A stretch of 20,574 bases of DNA from an uncultured Oscillospiraceae bacterium (GTDB lineage: Bacteria; Bacillota; Clostridia; Oscillospirales; Oscillospiraceae). The position numbers and the translations under genes are program-made. The stretch is from the NCBI GenBank assembly GCA_910577415.1, contig CAJTLK010000005.1, forward strand, positions 14,322-34,895, written 5' to 3'. Every line of letters starts with the position of its first letter. Positions within the stretch are counted from its first letter, which is position 1. The notes under the pieces are model-generated. The model was not told where the DNA came from, searched no databases, and saw nothing but the letters and a program-made list of their open reading frames with translations. Positions 1-6,574 of this stretch are shown in pieces.

Positions 1-696
1 AATAGCCTTGGCCTGGGTGATGAGGCCCGCCGGGTTGGTCCCGGAGCCGCCCTGTCCTGCCCAGGAGGGCTGGCCGTGGTGGCCGCCGCCGTGGTGCCAG
101 CCGCTCTCATCGTGGTGCCAGCCCCAGCCTTGGCTGATACGGTAATCGTCGTGACAAGACCAGTCAAAATCGGGCAGGTCCAGCTCCTTCTTCAGGATGG
201 CCCCGGTGGCGGCGTCCACCTCGTAGTCGTATTCGGTGCGCAGGGAGCAGAACTCCACATCATAGATAGCCCTTCCGTCCTCCCAGTCCAGGCAGGACTT
301 GAGAATGCGGGCGTCGGCCAGAGTGACCCCGGCGTCGCTGAGGGCCAGCTCCCGCGCTTTGTCCACCCCAATATAGGTGGAGTAGGCCGGGTCGGCCTGG
401 GCAGCGTAGTCGGGGGTCTCGATGCGGGCGACGCCCTTGTCGGCGTCATAGTCCACCAGCAGCCCCGCCGCCTCGCTGAAGGCCCGGACGGGGGCGTAGG
501 TGGTGCCGTTATAGGCGAAAAGTGTTACGGTCTGGCCGTTGGCGTCCTTGGGGGTGAAGGGGACGCCGTTGATGGTGACGGCGACGCCATCATCCACGGT
601 GATGTTCCGGGCAGCCACAGCGGCCCCGCCCAGGCCCAGAATGAGGGCGGCGGTAAGCAGTCCCGCCCCAAAGCCCTTGATACGTTCTTTGTTCAT
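1..696 (-). CDS. Secreted PepSY-domain protein, C-terminus cut by window edge
   Basis: The leftward frame stays open from the ATG at 694-696 to the window edge, giving 232 residues with no stop. The start is supported by AAGGAG six bases upstream. Residues 1-29 form a signal peptide ending in AVA, with a likely cut before Ala29 or Arg30. Residues about 33-95 resemble the copper-amine-oxidase N-terminal-like stalk domain (INGV, then YAPVRAFSEA and the ARIE strand). Residues about 110-172 are a PepSY domain (VDKARELAL, then YDVEF and DAATGAILKKE). Next comes a His/Gly/Trp-rich linker at about 191-210 with seven histidines, and the text then begins what looks like a second PepSY repeat (LITQAKAI). 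PepSY proteins are usually extracytoplasmic peptidase inhibitors or regulators. Metal binding by the linker is an inference. It is transcribed away from rpsF from its own promoter. Confidence 0.85.
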   Translation of the reverse strand, partial: MNKERIKGFGAGLLTAALILGLGGAAVAARNITVDDGVAVTINGVPFTPKDANGQTVTLFAYNGTTYAPVRAFSEAAGLLVDYDADKGVARIETPDYAAQADPAYSTYIGVDKARELALSDAGVTLADARILKSCLDWEDGRAIYDVEFCSLRTEYDYEVDAATGAILKKELDLPDFDWSCHDDYRISQGWGWHHDESGWHHGGGHHGQPSWAGQGGSGTNPAGLITQAKAI

Positions 697-727
697 GTTT
701 GTACTCCTTTCTGACAGCAAACATTGT

Positions 728-742
728 ATAGCGTTTTGCTAT
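728..742. promoter_or_regulatory. Small palindrome at the PepSY transcription start
   Basis: ATAGC (728-732) and GCTAT (738-742) form a perfect 5-bp inverted repeat around a 5-base centre. It lies just downstream of the -10 box of the leftward promoter, where a repressor would block transcription; it could also be a short 5' hairpin. Its small size makes chance a real alternative. Confidence 0.3.
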
Positions 743-747
743 GAATT

Positions 748-776
748 ATTTTACCAAAAGAGCCAGGGCCTGTCAA
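748..776 (-). promoter_or_regulatory. Promoter of the PepSY gene
   Basis: On the minus strand a perfect TTGACA (complement of 771-776) is followed after exactly 17 bases by TAAAAT (complement of 748-753). The transcript would start near 741, about 45 bases ahead of the ATG at 696. The -35 box lies only 35 bases from the -35 box of the divergent rpsF promoter. Confidence 0.75.
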
Positions 777-811
777 GTCCTGGCAGAGCTGACGAGAAAA
801 ACAGGTTTTTC

Positions 812-839
812 TTGACAAAGCGAAAAAATCTTATATAAT
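812..839 (+). promoter_or_regulatory. Promoter of rpsF-ssb-rpsR
   Basis: TTGACA at 812-817 and TATAAT at 834-839 are both perfect consensus hexamers, 16 bases apart, in an A/T-rich stretch. This fits a strong housekeeping promoter for ribosomal protein genes. Transcription would start near 846, leaving a leader of about 70 bases before rpsF. Confidence 0.85.
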
Positions 840-847
840 AGTATAGC

Positions 848-890
848 CTGTCAAAAGACAGAGCTCCTTGCTCCCGGCAAGACCGGGGGC
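848..890 (+). promoter_or_regulatory. Structured leader of the rpsF operon, possible S6:S18 autoregulatory site
   Basis: The leader holds a hairpin at its very 5' end (CTGTC 848-852, AAAA loop, GACAG 857-861). Two competing hairpins follow: CTTGC/GCAAG (867-871 with 877-881) and CCCGG/CCGGG (873-877 with 883-887). GCTCC (863-867) could also pair with GGGGC (886-890). In many bacteria the S6:S18 complex binds a CCG-containing structure in the rpsF leader and represses its own operon. The unpaired CCG here and the presence of both rpsF and rpsR in the operon fit that idea, but I could not match the published consensus precisely. Confidence 0.45.
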
Positions 891-917
891 CATCAGCCCA
901 TAAGGAGGTGCAAGAAA

Positions 918-1214
918 ATGGCAAAACTGAACGCGAACTACGAGGCGGTGTATATCATCGATCCCCGCAAGAACGAGGAGGACACCGCCGCCCTGGTGGA
1001 GAAGTTCAAGACTCTCTGCGAGGCCAACGCCACCCAGGTGGAGGTGGACGAGTGGGGCAAGCGCCGCCTGGCCTACCCCATCCAGGATCAGAACGACGGC
1101 TACTATGTCCGCCTGACCTTCTCCGCTCTGCCCGCTTTCCCGGCGGAGCTGGACCGTATCTTCCGGATCACCGACGGCGTGATGCGCTCCATCATCGTCT
1201 GTCTGGACGAGTAA
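918..1214 (+). CDS. rpsF: 30S ribosomal protein S6
   Basis: This 98-residue protein is full length for bacterial S6. It opens with the family pattern NYEAVYIIDP and contains WGKRRLAYPI, the conserved strand that contacts 16S rRNA and S18. S6 binds the central domain of 16S rRNA as a heterodimer with S18, which is encoded two genes downstream. The ATG at 918 sits eight bases after a near-perfect AAGGAGGTG. A longer overlapping frame starting at 908 has no ribosomal-protein character and was discarded. It is the first gene of the rpsF-ssb-rpsR operon, an order conserved in most Firmicutes. Confidence 0.97.
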   Translation: MAKLNANYEAVYIIDPRKNEEDTAALVEKFKTLCEANATQVEVDEWGKRRLAYPIQDQNDGYYVRLTFSALPAFPAELDRIFRITDGVMRSIIVCLDE

Positions 1215-1226
1215 GGGGGAGACGGG

Positions 1227-1688
1227 ATGCTCAATCGTATCATTATCATGGGCCGGCTGGTGGCCGACCCGGAGTTGCGGACCACCCCCGGCGGGGTGAC
1301 CGTCGCCACCGTCCGTCTGGCGGTGGACCGGGACTTCCGCAACAAGCAGACCGGCGAGCGTGAGACCGACTTCATCAATGTGGTCGCCTGGCGCCAGACC
1401 GCCGAGTTTGTCAGCCGTTACTTTGCCAAGGGCCGTATGGCTGTGGTGGAGGGCCGGCTCCAGATCCGTCCCTATACAGACCGGGACGGCAACAAGCGCA
1501 CCGCCGCCGAGGTGGTGGCCGAGAACGTCTATTTCGGCGATTCCCGGCGGGATGGGGACAGCGGCAGCTACGCTCCCCCGCCCTTTGCCCAGTCCGCTCC
1601 CGCTTCCAGCTCCGGCGGTTACGCCGCCCCCACCGGAGAGGACCAGTTCGCTGAGCTGGCCGACGACGACGGCGATCTGCCGTTCTGA
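1227..1688 (+). CDS. ssb: Single-stranded DNA-binding protein
   Basis: SSB coats single-stranded DNA during replication, repair and recombination. This 153-residue protein has the usual layout. An OB-fold covers residues 1-108 (MLNRIIIMGRL, then TDFINVVAW and the GRLQIRPY strand). A Gly/Ser/Ala/Pro-rich flexible linker follows to about residue 140, and the acidic tip DDDGDLPF recruits partner proteins. The start has a GGGGGAG ribosome site. It lies 12 bases after rpsF and 38 bases before rpsR, so the three genes are probably cotranscribed. The intact acidic tip and position between the two ribosomal genes mark it as the main housekeeping SSB. Confidence 0.97.
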   Translation: MLNRIIIMGRLVADPELRTTPGGVTVATVRLAVDRDFRNKQTGERETDFINVVAWRQTAEFVSRYFAKGRMAVVEGRLQIRPYTDRDGNKRTAAEVVAENVYFGDSRRDGDSGSYAPPPFAQSAPASSSGGYAAPTGEDQFAELADDDGDLPF

Positions 1689-1726
1689 TACGGCGGGCTA
1701 TTACAGAATAAAGGAGGTCATTCCTC

Positions 1727-1978
1727 ATGCCTATGGATGGTAATGTCAAGGACCAGCGCCCCCGCGGCCGTAAGCGCCGTAAGGTCTGCACCTTCTGTGT
1801 GGACAAGGTGGAGCACATCGACTACAAGGACGCCGCCAAGCTCAAGCGGTTCCTGTCCGAGCGCAGCAAGATCCTGCCCCGCCGGACCACCGGCACTTGC
1901 GCTATGCATCAGCGCCAGCTGACCGTGGCCGTGAAGCGGGCCCGTCAGATCGCCCTGCTGCCCTACGTCACCGACTAA
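1727..1978 (+). CDS. rpsR: 30S ribosomal protein S18
   Basis: This 83-residue protein has the S18 landmarks: a basic N-terminus ([14 protein letters not shown]), the central [19 protein letters not shown] segment and the ending [20 protein letters not shown]18 pairs with S6 on the small-subunit platform. The cysteine pair at the start (CTFC) is the zinc-ribbon-like remnant of the C+ form of S18; only the first CxxC is obvious, with a single cysteine later (GTCAM). AAAGGAGGT precedes the ATG. It is the last gene of the operon and is followed 15 bases later by a strong terminator. Confidence 0.97.
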   Translation: MPMDGNVKDQRPRGRKRRKVCTFCVDKVEHIDYKDAAKLKRFLSERSKILPRRTTGTCAMHQRQLTVAVKRARQIALLPYVTD

Positions 1979-1993
1979 AGATCGGAGCAATGA

Positions 1994-2025
1994 AGCGCCG
2001 TGGATATTTATCCACGGCGCTTTTC
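1994..2025 (+). terminator. Rho-independent terminator of rpsF-ssb-rpsR
   Basis: An 11-bp perfect stem pairs AGCGCCGTGGA (1994-2004) with TCCACGGCGCT (2011-2021) around a 6-base A/T loop and is followed by a run of T. It starts 15 bases after the rpsR stop. Confidence 0.92.
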
Positions 2026-2082
2026 TGTCATTATAGAGACAAACCCCCTTTTCTCAGTGGTGTTTTTGGGCCGTTCCGTCCC

Positions 2083-2111
2083 TTGACGCGGAGGGTGCGG
2101 GGGGATATAAT
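2083..2111 (+). promoter_or_regulatory. Promoter of serC-serA
   Basis: TTGACG (2083-2088) and a perfect TATAAT (2106-2111) are 17 bases apart. The predicted start near 2118 leaves a leader of about 54 bases. No room exists for a T-box or a large riboswitch. Confidence 0.8.
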
Positions 2112-2171
2112 ACAAGGCAACGCTACTATAAATAGCGCGCGGACAAACACAGTGCAGAGGAGGATACCGCT

Positions 2172-3257
2172 ATGGCAGACAAGAGAGTTTACAACTTTTC
2201 CGCCGGACCGTCCATGCTGCCCCTGGAGGCTCTGGAACGGGCGGGGAAGGAGATCGCCAATTATCAGGGCTCCGGCATGTCGGTGATGGAGATGAGCCAC
2301 CGCTCCAAGGTCTTCCAGAAGATCTTTGACGACACCCAGGCCAAGCTCCGCAAGGCCCTGAATGTTCCCGAAGGGTACAAGGTGCTGTTTTTGCAGGGCG
2401 GCGCCTCCGGCCAGTTTTCCATGGTACCCCTGAACCTCATCGGCAAGACGGGGAAGGCCGACTACGCCGTCACCGGCAACTTTGCAAACATCGCCTTCAA
2501 GGAGGCCAAGAAATACGGCCAGATCAGTCTGGCCGCCTCCAGCGAGGACCGTAACCACACCTATATCCCCACCCAGTCCCAGCTGAAGCTGGACCCTGAG
2601 GCCAGCTATTTCTACTACTGTGCCAACAACACTATCTTCGGCACCGAGTGGCAGTATATCCCCGACACCGGCTCGGTACCCCTGGTGTGCGACATGTCCT
2701 CCGACATCCTCTCCCGCCCGGTGGACGTGAGCAGGTACGGAATCATTTTTGCCGGGGCCCAGAAGAACATGGCCCCCGCCGGTCTCACCGTGGTCATCAT
2801 CAAGGAGGATCTGGCGGGCCATGAGCTCGCGTACACTCCGTTGATGATGAACTACAAGACCATGATCGACAAGGACTCCATGTACAATACCCCGCCCTGC
2901 TGGTGCATCTATATGCTGGGGCTGGTGCTGGACTGGCTGGAGGGTCAGGGCGGCGTTGCCGGCATGGAGAAGATCAAACACCAGAAGGCCCAGATGCTCT
3001 ATGACGCCATTGACGCGTCCCGCCTTTTCACCTGCGCCGCCGAGGCGGGCTCCCGCTCTGACATGAACGTGACCTTCCGCACCCCCAGCGAGGAGCTGGA
3101 CGCCAAGTTCGTCAAGGAGAGCGTGGAGGCGGGCTTCACCAACCTGAAGGGCCACCGCCTGGTGGGCGGTATGCGTGCCAGCATCTACAACGCCATGCCC
3201 ATGGAGGGCGTGGAAAAATTGGTGGATTTCATCAAGAAGTTTGACAAGGAGAATTGA
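2172..3257 (+). CDS. serC: Phosphoserine aminotransferase
   Basis: SerC converts 3-phosphohydroxypyruvate and glutamate to O-phosphoserine and 2-oxoglutarate, step two of the phosphorylated serine pathway; the same fold can serve pyridoxal phosphate synthesis. The 361-residue length is normal. Visible landmarks are VYNFSAGPSMLP at the start, the MSHRS substrate loop at 41-45, GGASG at 76-80 for cofactor phosphate, the aspartate at about 174 (CDMSSD) and the Schiff-base lysine K198 in GAQKNMAPAG. It is a class V aminotransferase. GAGGAGG precedes the ATG. It ends one base before serA, so the two are translationally linked. Confidence 0.97.
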   Translation: MADKRVYNFSAGPSMLPLEALERAGKEIANYQGSGMSVMEMSHRSKVFQKIFDDTQAKLRKALNVPEGYKVLFLQGGASGQFSMVPLNLIGKTGKADYAVTGNFANIAFKEAKKYGQISLAASSEDRNHTYIPTQSQLKLDPEASYFYYCANNTIFGTEWQYIPDTGSVPLVCDMSSDILSRPVDVSRYGIIFAGAQKNMAPAGLTVVIIKEDLAGHELAYTPLMMNYKTMIDKDSMYNTPPCWCIYMLGLVLDWLEGQGGVAGMEKIKHQKAQMLYDAIDASRLFTCAAEAGSRSDMNVTFRTPSEELDAKFVKESVEAGFTNLKGHRLVGGMRASIYNAMPMEGVEKLVDFIKKFDKEN

Positions 3258-3258
3258 A

Positions 3259-4428
3259 ATGTACCAAATCAAAACTCTCAACAAAATTTCCGCTGCGGGG
3301 TTGAAGGCGCTGGACGCCAAGACCTACGCCGTTTCTGACAGCGTGGCCGACCCCGACGGCATCCTGGTCCGTTCCGCCGATATGCTGGAATACCAGTTTC
3401 CCCAGAGCCTCCGGGCCATTGCCCGGGCGGGGGCGGGCACCAACAACATCCCTATCCAGCGCTGCTCCGAGGAGGGTATCGTGGTTTTCAACACCCCCGG
3501 CGCCAATGCCAACGCCGTGAAGGAGCTGGTGGTCTGCGCCCTGATGATGGCCTCCCGGAAGATCGTCCAGGGCTCCAAGTGGGTGGATGAACAGGTCGCC
3601 GCCGGTATCGACGTCACCACGGTGGTGGAGAAGGGTAAAGGGGCTTTTGTTGGCCCAGAGATCATGGGTAAGACCCTGGGCGTGGTGGGCCTGGGCGCCA
3701 TTGGCGTCCAGGTGGCCAACATCGCCACTAAGCTGGGCATGAACGTTATCGGCTATGATCCTTTCCTCTCCGTTCACTCCGCCCTGTCCCTCAGTCGGGC
3801 GGTGCAGGTGACGAACCAGCTGGATCCGGTGCTTCGCAGCGCCGACTATATCACCATCCACGTACCCCAGAACAAGGACACCAAGGGTATGATCAACGCC
3901 GAGGCCATCACCAAGATGCAGGACGGCGTGCACATCGTCAACATGGCCCGTGGCGGGCTGGTGAACGAGGAAGACCTTATTGCCGCGCTGCGCAGCGGCA
4001 AGGTGGCCTCCTATGTCACCGATTTCCCCTCCAACGCCCTGGCCGCGGCGCCCAACACCATCCTCATCCCCCACCTGGGGGCCTCCACCCCCGAGAGCGA
4101 GGACAACTGCGCCGTCATGGCGGCCCAGGAGCTGCGGGATTATTTGGAGAGCGGCGTTATCCACAACAGCGTCAACTTCCCCGACGCCGACCTTCCGTGG
4201 ACAGGGGCGGCCCGGCTGTGCGTTATCCACCGCAACAGCCCCGGCCTGCTGAGCTCCATTACCTCCATCCTTTCCGACGAGAAGATCAACGTGGAGAACC
4301 TGACCAACAAGTCCAAGGGCGAGTACGCCTATACCATCGTGGACGTCGCCGCGGCGGTCTCCGACAAGGAGCTGGACGCGATCCGCAGCATTGAGGGCGT
4401 TCTCCGGGTGCGGTATCTGACCCGGTAA
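3259..4428 (+). CDS. serA: D-3-phosphoglycerate dehydrogenase, ACT-domain form
   Basis: SerA oxidises 3-phosphoglycerate to 3-phosphohydroxypyruvate with NAD, the committed step of serine synthesis and the reaction before SerC. The protein has 389 residues. The NAD fold carries GLGAIG at 144-149, the catalytic Arg is R231 (MARGG) and the catalytic His is H272 (PHLGAST). Residues about 318-389 form an ACT domain (CVIHRNSPGLLSSI), usually the site of serine feedback. The frame stays open 28 codons upstream inside serC, but ATG 3259 with AAGGAG seven bases before it is the natural start. One oddity: where relatives have an acidic residue after the DFP motif, this protein has Asn259 (DFPSNA). Confidence 0.95.
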   Translation: MYQIKTLNKISAAGLKALDAKTYAVSDSVADPDGILVRSADMLEYQFPQSLRAIARAGAGTNNIPIQRCSEEGIVVFNTPGANANAVKELVVCALMMASRKIVQGSKWVDEQVAAGIDVTTVVEKGKGAFVGPEIMGKTLGVVGLGAIGVQVANIATKLGMNVIGYDPFLSVHSALSLSRAVQVTNQLDPVLRSADYITIHVPQNKDTKGMINAEAITKMQDGVHIVNMARGGLVNEEDLIAALRSGKVASYVTDFPSNALAAAPNTILIPHLGASTPESEDNCAVMAAQELRDYLESGVIHNSVNFPDADLPWTGAARLCVIHRNSPGLLSSITSILSDEKINVENLTNKSKGEYAYTIVDVAAAVSDKELDAIRSIEGVLRVRYLTR

Positions 4429-4435
4429 AACGAAC

Positions 4436-4553
4436 TCTCCGACCCACCGTGACAAAAATTCGCCCCTCCCCGCATTATCTCAATACGTGGCCGGAGGCTC
4501 ATTCTCTGGCCAGGTATGGGTGCGGGGAGGGGTAATTTTTGGCAGCGGTGGAT
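4436..4553. repeat. Dispersed palindromic repeat, copy 1
   Basis: This 118-bp block matches the block at 19729-19848 in the same orientation. Arms at 4444-4473 and 4522-4551 pair in three perfect helices of 6, 8 and 11 bp. They are separated by the same internal loops, TGA against GGCA-side bases and CG against T. The 48-base apical part holds a smaller stem of its own (ATAC-TGGCC at 4483-4492 with GGCCA-GTAT at 4508-4517). It begins 7 bases after the serA stop. No flanking direct repeat or open frame is visible. It has no T-run expected of a classical terminator, though it may still slow or end serA transcription. See copy 2 for the comparison. Confidence 0.85.
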
Positions 4554-4592
4554 GGGATACTGTCCGTTCATAAGATTTTTGTCGATCTACTC

Positions 4593-4621
4593 TTGACAAC
4601 TGTGTATATTACATATATACT
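4593..4621 (+). promoter_or_regulatory. Promoter of the GntR-ABC cassette
   Basis: Perfect TTGACA (4593-4598) and TATACT (4616-4621) are 17 bases apart. The promoter lies about 45 bases before the regulator's ATG and is embedded in A/T-rich dyads, which fits autoregulation. Confidence 0.8.
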
Positions 4622-4643
4622 GTATATACTCGATAGATACAGT
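4604..4643. promoter_or_regulatory. Probable GntR/YtrA operator dyads
   Basis: Two inverted repeats overlap the promoter. GTATAT (4604-4609) pairs with ATATAC (4615-4620) inside the spacer and -10 box. ACTGTAT (4619-4625) pairs with ATACAGT (4637-4643) across the start site. YtrA-type regulators usually bind such GTAT/ATAC dyads at their own promoter, so self-repression is a reasonable inference. Confidence 0.55.
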
Positions 4644-4666
4644 AAAGGCGTGGCGGAGGCGATGGA

Positions 4667-5041
4667 ATGGATATCATCATCCGAAACACGGGGGAGATCC
4701 CTATCTACGACCAGATCACCCGGCAGGTCAAGGCCCTCATCCTTTCGGGAGGGTTAAAAGAGGGGGAGGCGCTGCCCTCTATGCGTGCCCTGGCTCGGGA
4801 CCTGCGCATCAGCGTCATTACCACCAAGCGCTCCTATGAGGAGCTGGAGCGGGAGGGGTTCATCACCACCGTTCCCGGCAAGGGCTGCTTTGTGGCGGCA
4901 CGGAACCTGGAGTTGGTGCGCGAGGACGCCCGCCGCCGGGTGGAGGAGCATTTGACCAGGGCGGTGGAGGCCGCCCGCTCCGGCGGCGTTGGCCGGGATG
5001 AGGTCAACGAAATTCTGGATATCCTGTATGGGGAGGAATGA
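4667..5041 (+). CDS. GntR-family regulator, YtrA subfamily
   Basis: The 124-residue protein matches the short YtrA type: a winged helix-turn-helix at residues 11-77 and only a small helical tail instead of a ligand-binding domain. Visible family patterns are IPIYDQITRQVKALILSG, the recognition region LPSMRALARDLRIS, and ITTKRSYEELEREGFI ending in the wing GKGCFV. Residues 80-124 are helical, probably for dimer formation. The ATG at 4667 has GGAGG seven bases upstream; an ATG at 4662 is in another frame. It lies 3 bases before an ABC ATPase, the standard ytrAB-like arrangement, and likely represses its own operon until a cell-envelope stress signal appears. Confidence 0.92.
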   Translation: MDIIIRNTGEIPIYDQITRQVKALILSGGLKEGEALPSMRALARDLRISVITTKRSYEELEREGFITTVPGKGCFVAARNLELVREDARRRVEEHLTRAVEAARSGGVGRDEVNEILDILYGEE

Positions 5042-5044
5042 CAT

Positions 5045-5893
5045 ATGGACTACGTGGTAAAGACAGAGCATCTATGTAAGGATTTTGGCGGCTTTCAGCT
5101 GGAGGACGTCAATTTGGAACTTCCCGGCGGCACCATTCTGGGCCTCATCGGGGAGAACGGGGCGGGCAAGTCCACCCTCCTCAAGTGCCTGCTGGGTATC
5201 CTGACACCCACCTCCGGGACGGTGGAGCTGTTGGGCACGTCCACGGCGGAGGCTCTGGGAGAGGTGGGCTATGTTCCTGACGAGTGCCCCTTTACCGACA
5301 ATCTGAAGGTAAAGCAGGTGAAGGCTTTCTGCGGCGGGCTGTTTTCCGGCTGGGAGGATGGGCTTTTTGACGAGTATCTTACCAAGTTCGACCTGCCGGG
5401 GGACAAAAAGGTCAAAGAGCTGTCCCGGGGCATGAAGATGAAGCTCACCATTGCCGCCGCCCTCTCCCACAGGCCCAAGCTGCTGGTGCTGGACGAGGCT
5501 ACCTCCGGCCTGGACCCGGTGGTGCGGGATGAGATATTGGATGAATTTCTGAATTTCATCGCCGATGAGGACCACGCCATTCTCATCTCCAGCCATATCA
5601 CCAGCGATCTGGAAAAGGTCTGCGACTATGTGACCTATCTCCACAAGGGAAAGGTGACGGTGCAGGGGGTCAAGGACGAGCTGCTCTCCCGCTACGGCAA
5701 GCTCTTCTGTTCCAAGGCGGAGCTGGACAAGGTGCCCGATTCTCTCATCGTGGGCAAGCGGGAGGGCGAGTATGGCTGCCAGGCCCTCATCAATGACCGG
5801 GAAGCCCTGCGCTATGCCCTGCCGGAGCTGACGGTGGATCCGGCCAGTCTGGAGGACTTGATGATCTTTACTACAAGGAGTGACAAGGCATGA
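5045..5893 (+). CDS. ABC transporter ATPase subunit
   Basis: This 282-residue protein is the ATP-hydrolysing half of an ABC exporter. Walker A is GENGAGKST (36-44), the signature loop is LSRGM (126-130) before KMKL, Walker B is LLVLDEATSGLDP (146-158) and the switch histidine is H184 (SSHIT). The Q-loop region reads GYVPDE without a clear glutamine, as in many YtrB/BcrA-type ATPases. The last 80 residues form the C-terminal extension typical of this group. It overlaps the permease start by ATGA and follows the GntR gene by 3 bases, so the three genes form one unit. The transported molecule cannot be told from sequence; relatives export peptides or antibiotics. Confidence 0.93.
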   Translation: MDYVVKTEHLCKDFGGFQLEDVNLELPGGTILGLIGENGAGKSTLLKCLLGILTPTSGTVELLGTSTAEALGEVGYVPDECPFTDNLKVKQVKAFCGGLFSGWEDGLFDEYLTKFDLPGDKKVKELSRGMKMKLTIAAALSHRPKLLVLDEATSGLDPVVRDEILDEFLNFIADEDHAILISSHITSDLEKVCDYVTYLHKGKVTVQGVKDELLSRYGKLFCSKAELDKVPDSLIVGKREGEYGCQALINDREALRYALPELTVDPASLEDLMIFTTRSDKA

Positions 5894-6501
5894 AAGGCTT
5901 TTTGAGACGGGACTTTGCCCTGGTCAGCGGGAACCTCCGCTTTTATCTATTTTTTATTGCGATTTTTGGCGCTCTGGCCCTCTTTACCGATATGAACTCC
6001 GGCTTTGTGATGTTCTACGCCGTCATCTTTGCCATGTCGTCCATCATCGGCCTCTTTAGCTACGACGAGTTCAACCACTGGACGGCCTACGCCGCCGCGG
6101 TCCCCGGCGGAAGAAAAAACATGGTGAAGGCACGGTATACCCTGCTGCTCCTGGTTACGGTAGGGGTAGCGGCCGTTCAAATGCTAGTGGGCGCACTGGC
6201 AAAAGAGATGGGGAACTTTCAAGCCGCCGCCCTATACAGCGGGATGCTCCTCATCTACGCCGCCCTGTCCATGCCCCTGAGCTACTACTTTGGCGGCACC
6301 AAGGCCCGGGTGGTGACGGTGGTGTTGGTGGCCTTCATCGCGGGCGCGGCGGCCATCATGGGTACGATTCTGAACATCAGTACCGGATTTGGAGACTACT
6401 CCCTGCCGTCGGGATTTTTGCTTCTGCCCGCCGTGGGAGCCGGGGCGTTGCTGATCTCCTACCGGGTCAGCCTACACATTATGGCAAAAAAGGAACTGTG
6501 A
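5890..6501 (+). CDS. ABC-2 type permease subunit
   Basis: This hydrophobic 203-residue protein has about six membrane segments, near residues 17-35, 38-57, 82-103, 114-134, 137-158 and 170-192. Between the second and third lies the cytoplasmic stretch SYDEFNHWTAYAAAVPGGRK, a pattern of the ABC2_membrane_5-like permeases. It partners with the ATPase immediately upstream, whose stop codon overlaps its ATG. The ribosome site AAGGAGTG lies inside the ATPase gene. Substrate is unknown. Transcription should stop at or near the hairpin at 6523-6556. Confidence 0.85.
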   Translation: MKGFLRRDFALVSGNLRFYLFFIAIFGALALFTDMNSGFVMFYAVIFAMSSIIGLFSYDEFNHWTAYAAAVPGGRKNMVKARYTLLLLVTVGVAAVQMLVGALAKEMGNFQAAALYSGMLLIYAALSMPLSYYFGGTKARVVTVVLVAFIAGAAAIMGTILNISTGFGDYSLPSGFLLLPAVGAGALLISYRVSLHIMAKKEL

Positions 6502-6522
6502 GGAGTAAGGTACATAGATGTG

Positions 6523-6556
6523 AAAAAGCCCCGGCGCTCAGTGAGCGCCGGGGCTT
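6523..6556 (-). terminator. Shared hairpin terminator between converging genes
   Basis: Perfect arms AGCCCCGGCGCTCA (6527-6540) and TGAGCGCCGGGGCT (6542-6555) form a very strong stem. Read leftward, it ends in five T, so it is a classical terminator for the gene at 6575-7330. Read rightward it lacks a T-run but may still stop the ABC operon. Confidence 0.88.
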
Positions 6557-6574
6557 ACCTTCTCCTGCTTTATG

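Noticed and set aside
2112..2171. A riboswitch or T-box in front of serC
   Set aside because: The leader between the predicted start site and serC is only about 54 bases and has only a 4-bp dyad (GCTA/TAGC).
2031..3320. A 429-codon open frame on the minus strand across serC
   Set aside because: It mirrors serC in GC-rich coding DNA, has no ribosome site and no recognisable protein pattern, while serC on the plus strand is unmistakable.
3232..4455. A 407-codon open frame on the minus strand across serA
   Set aside because: It is His/Gly/Val-rich shadow sequence of serA, without a start signal or family motif.
4436..4553. The repeat as a simple serA terminator
   Set aside because: The stem is long, interrupted and lacks a terminal T-run, and nearly the same sequence recurs by dnaK in the other orientation; a terminator effect remains possible but does not explain the sequence identity.
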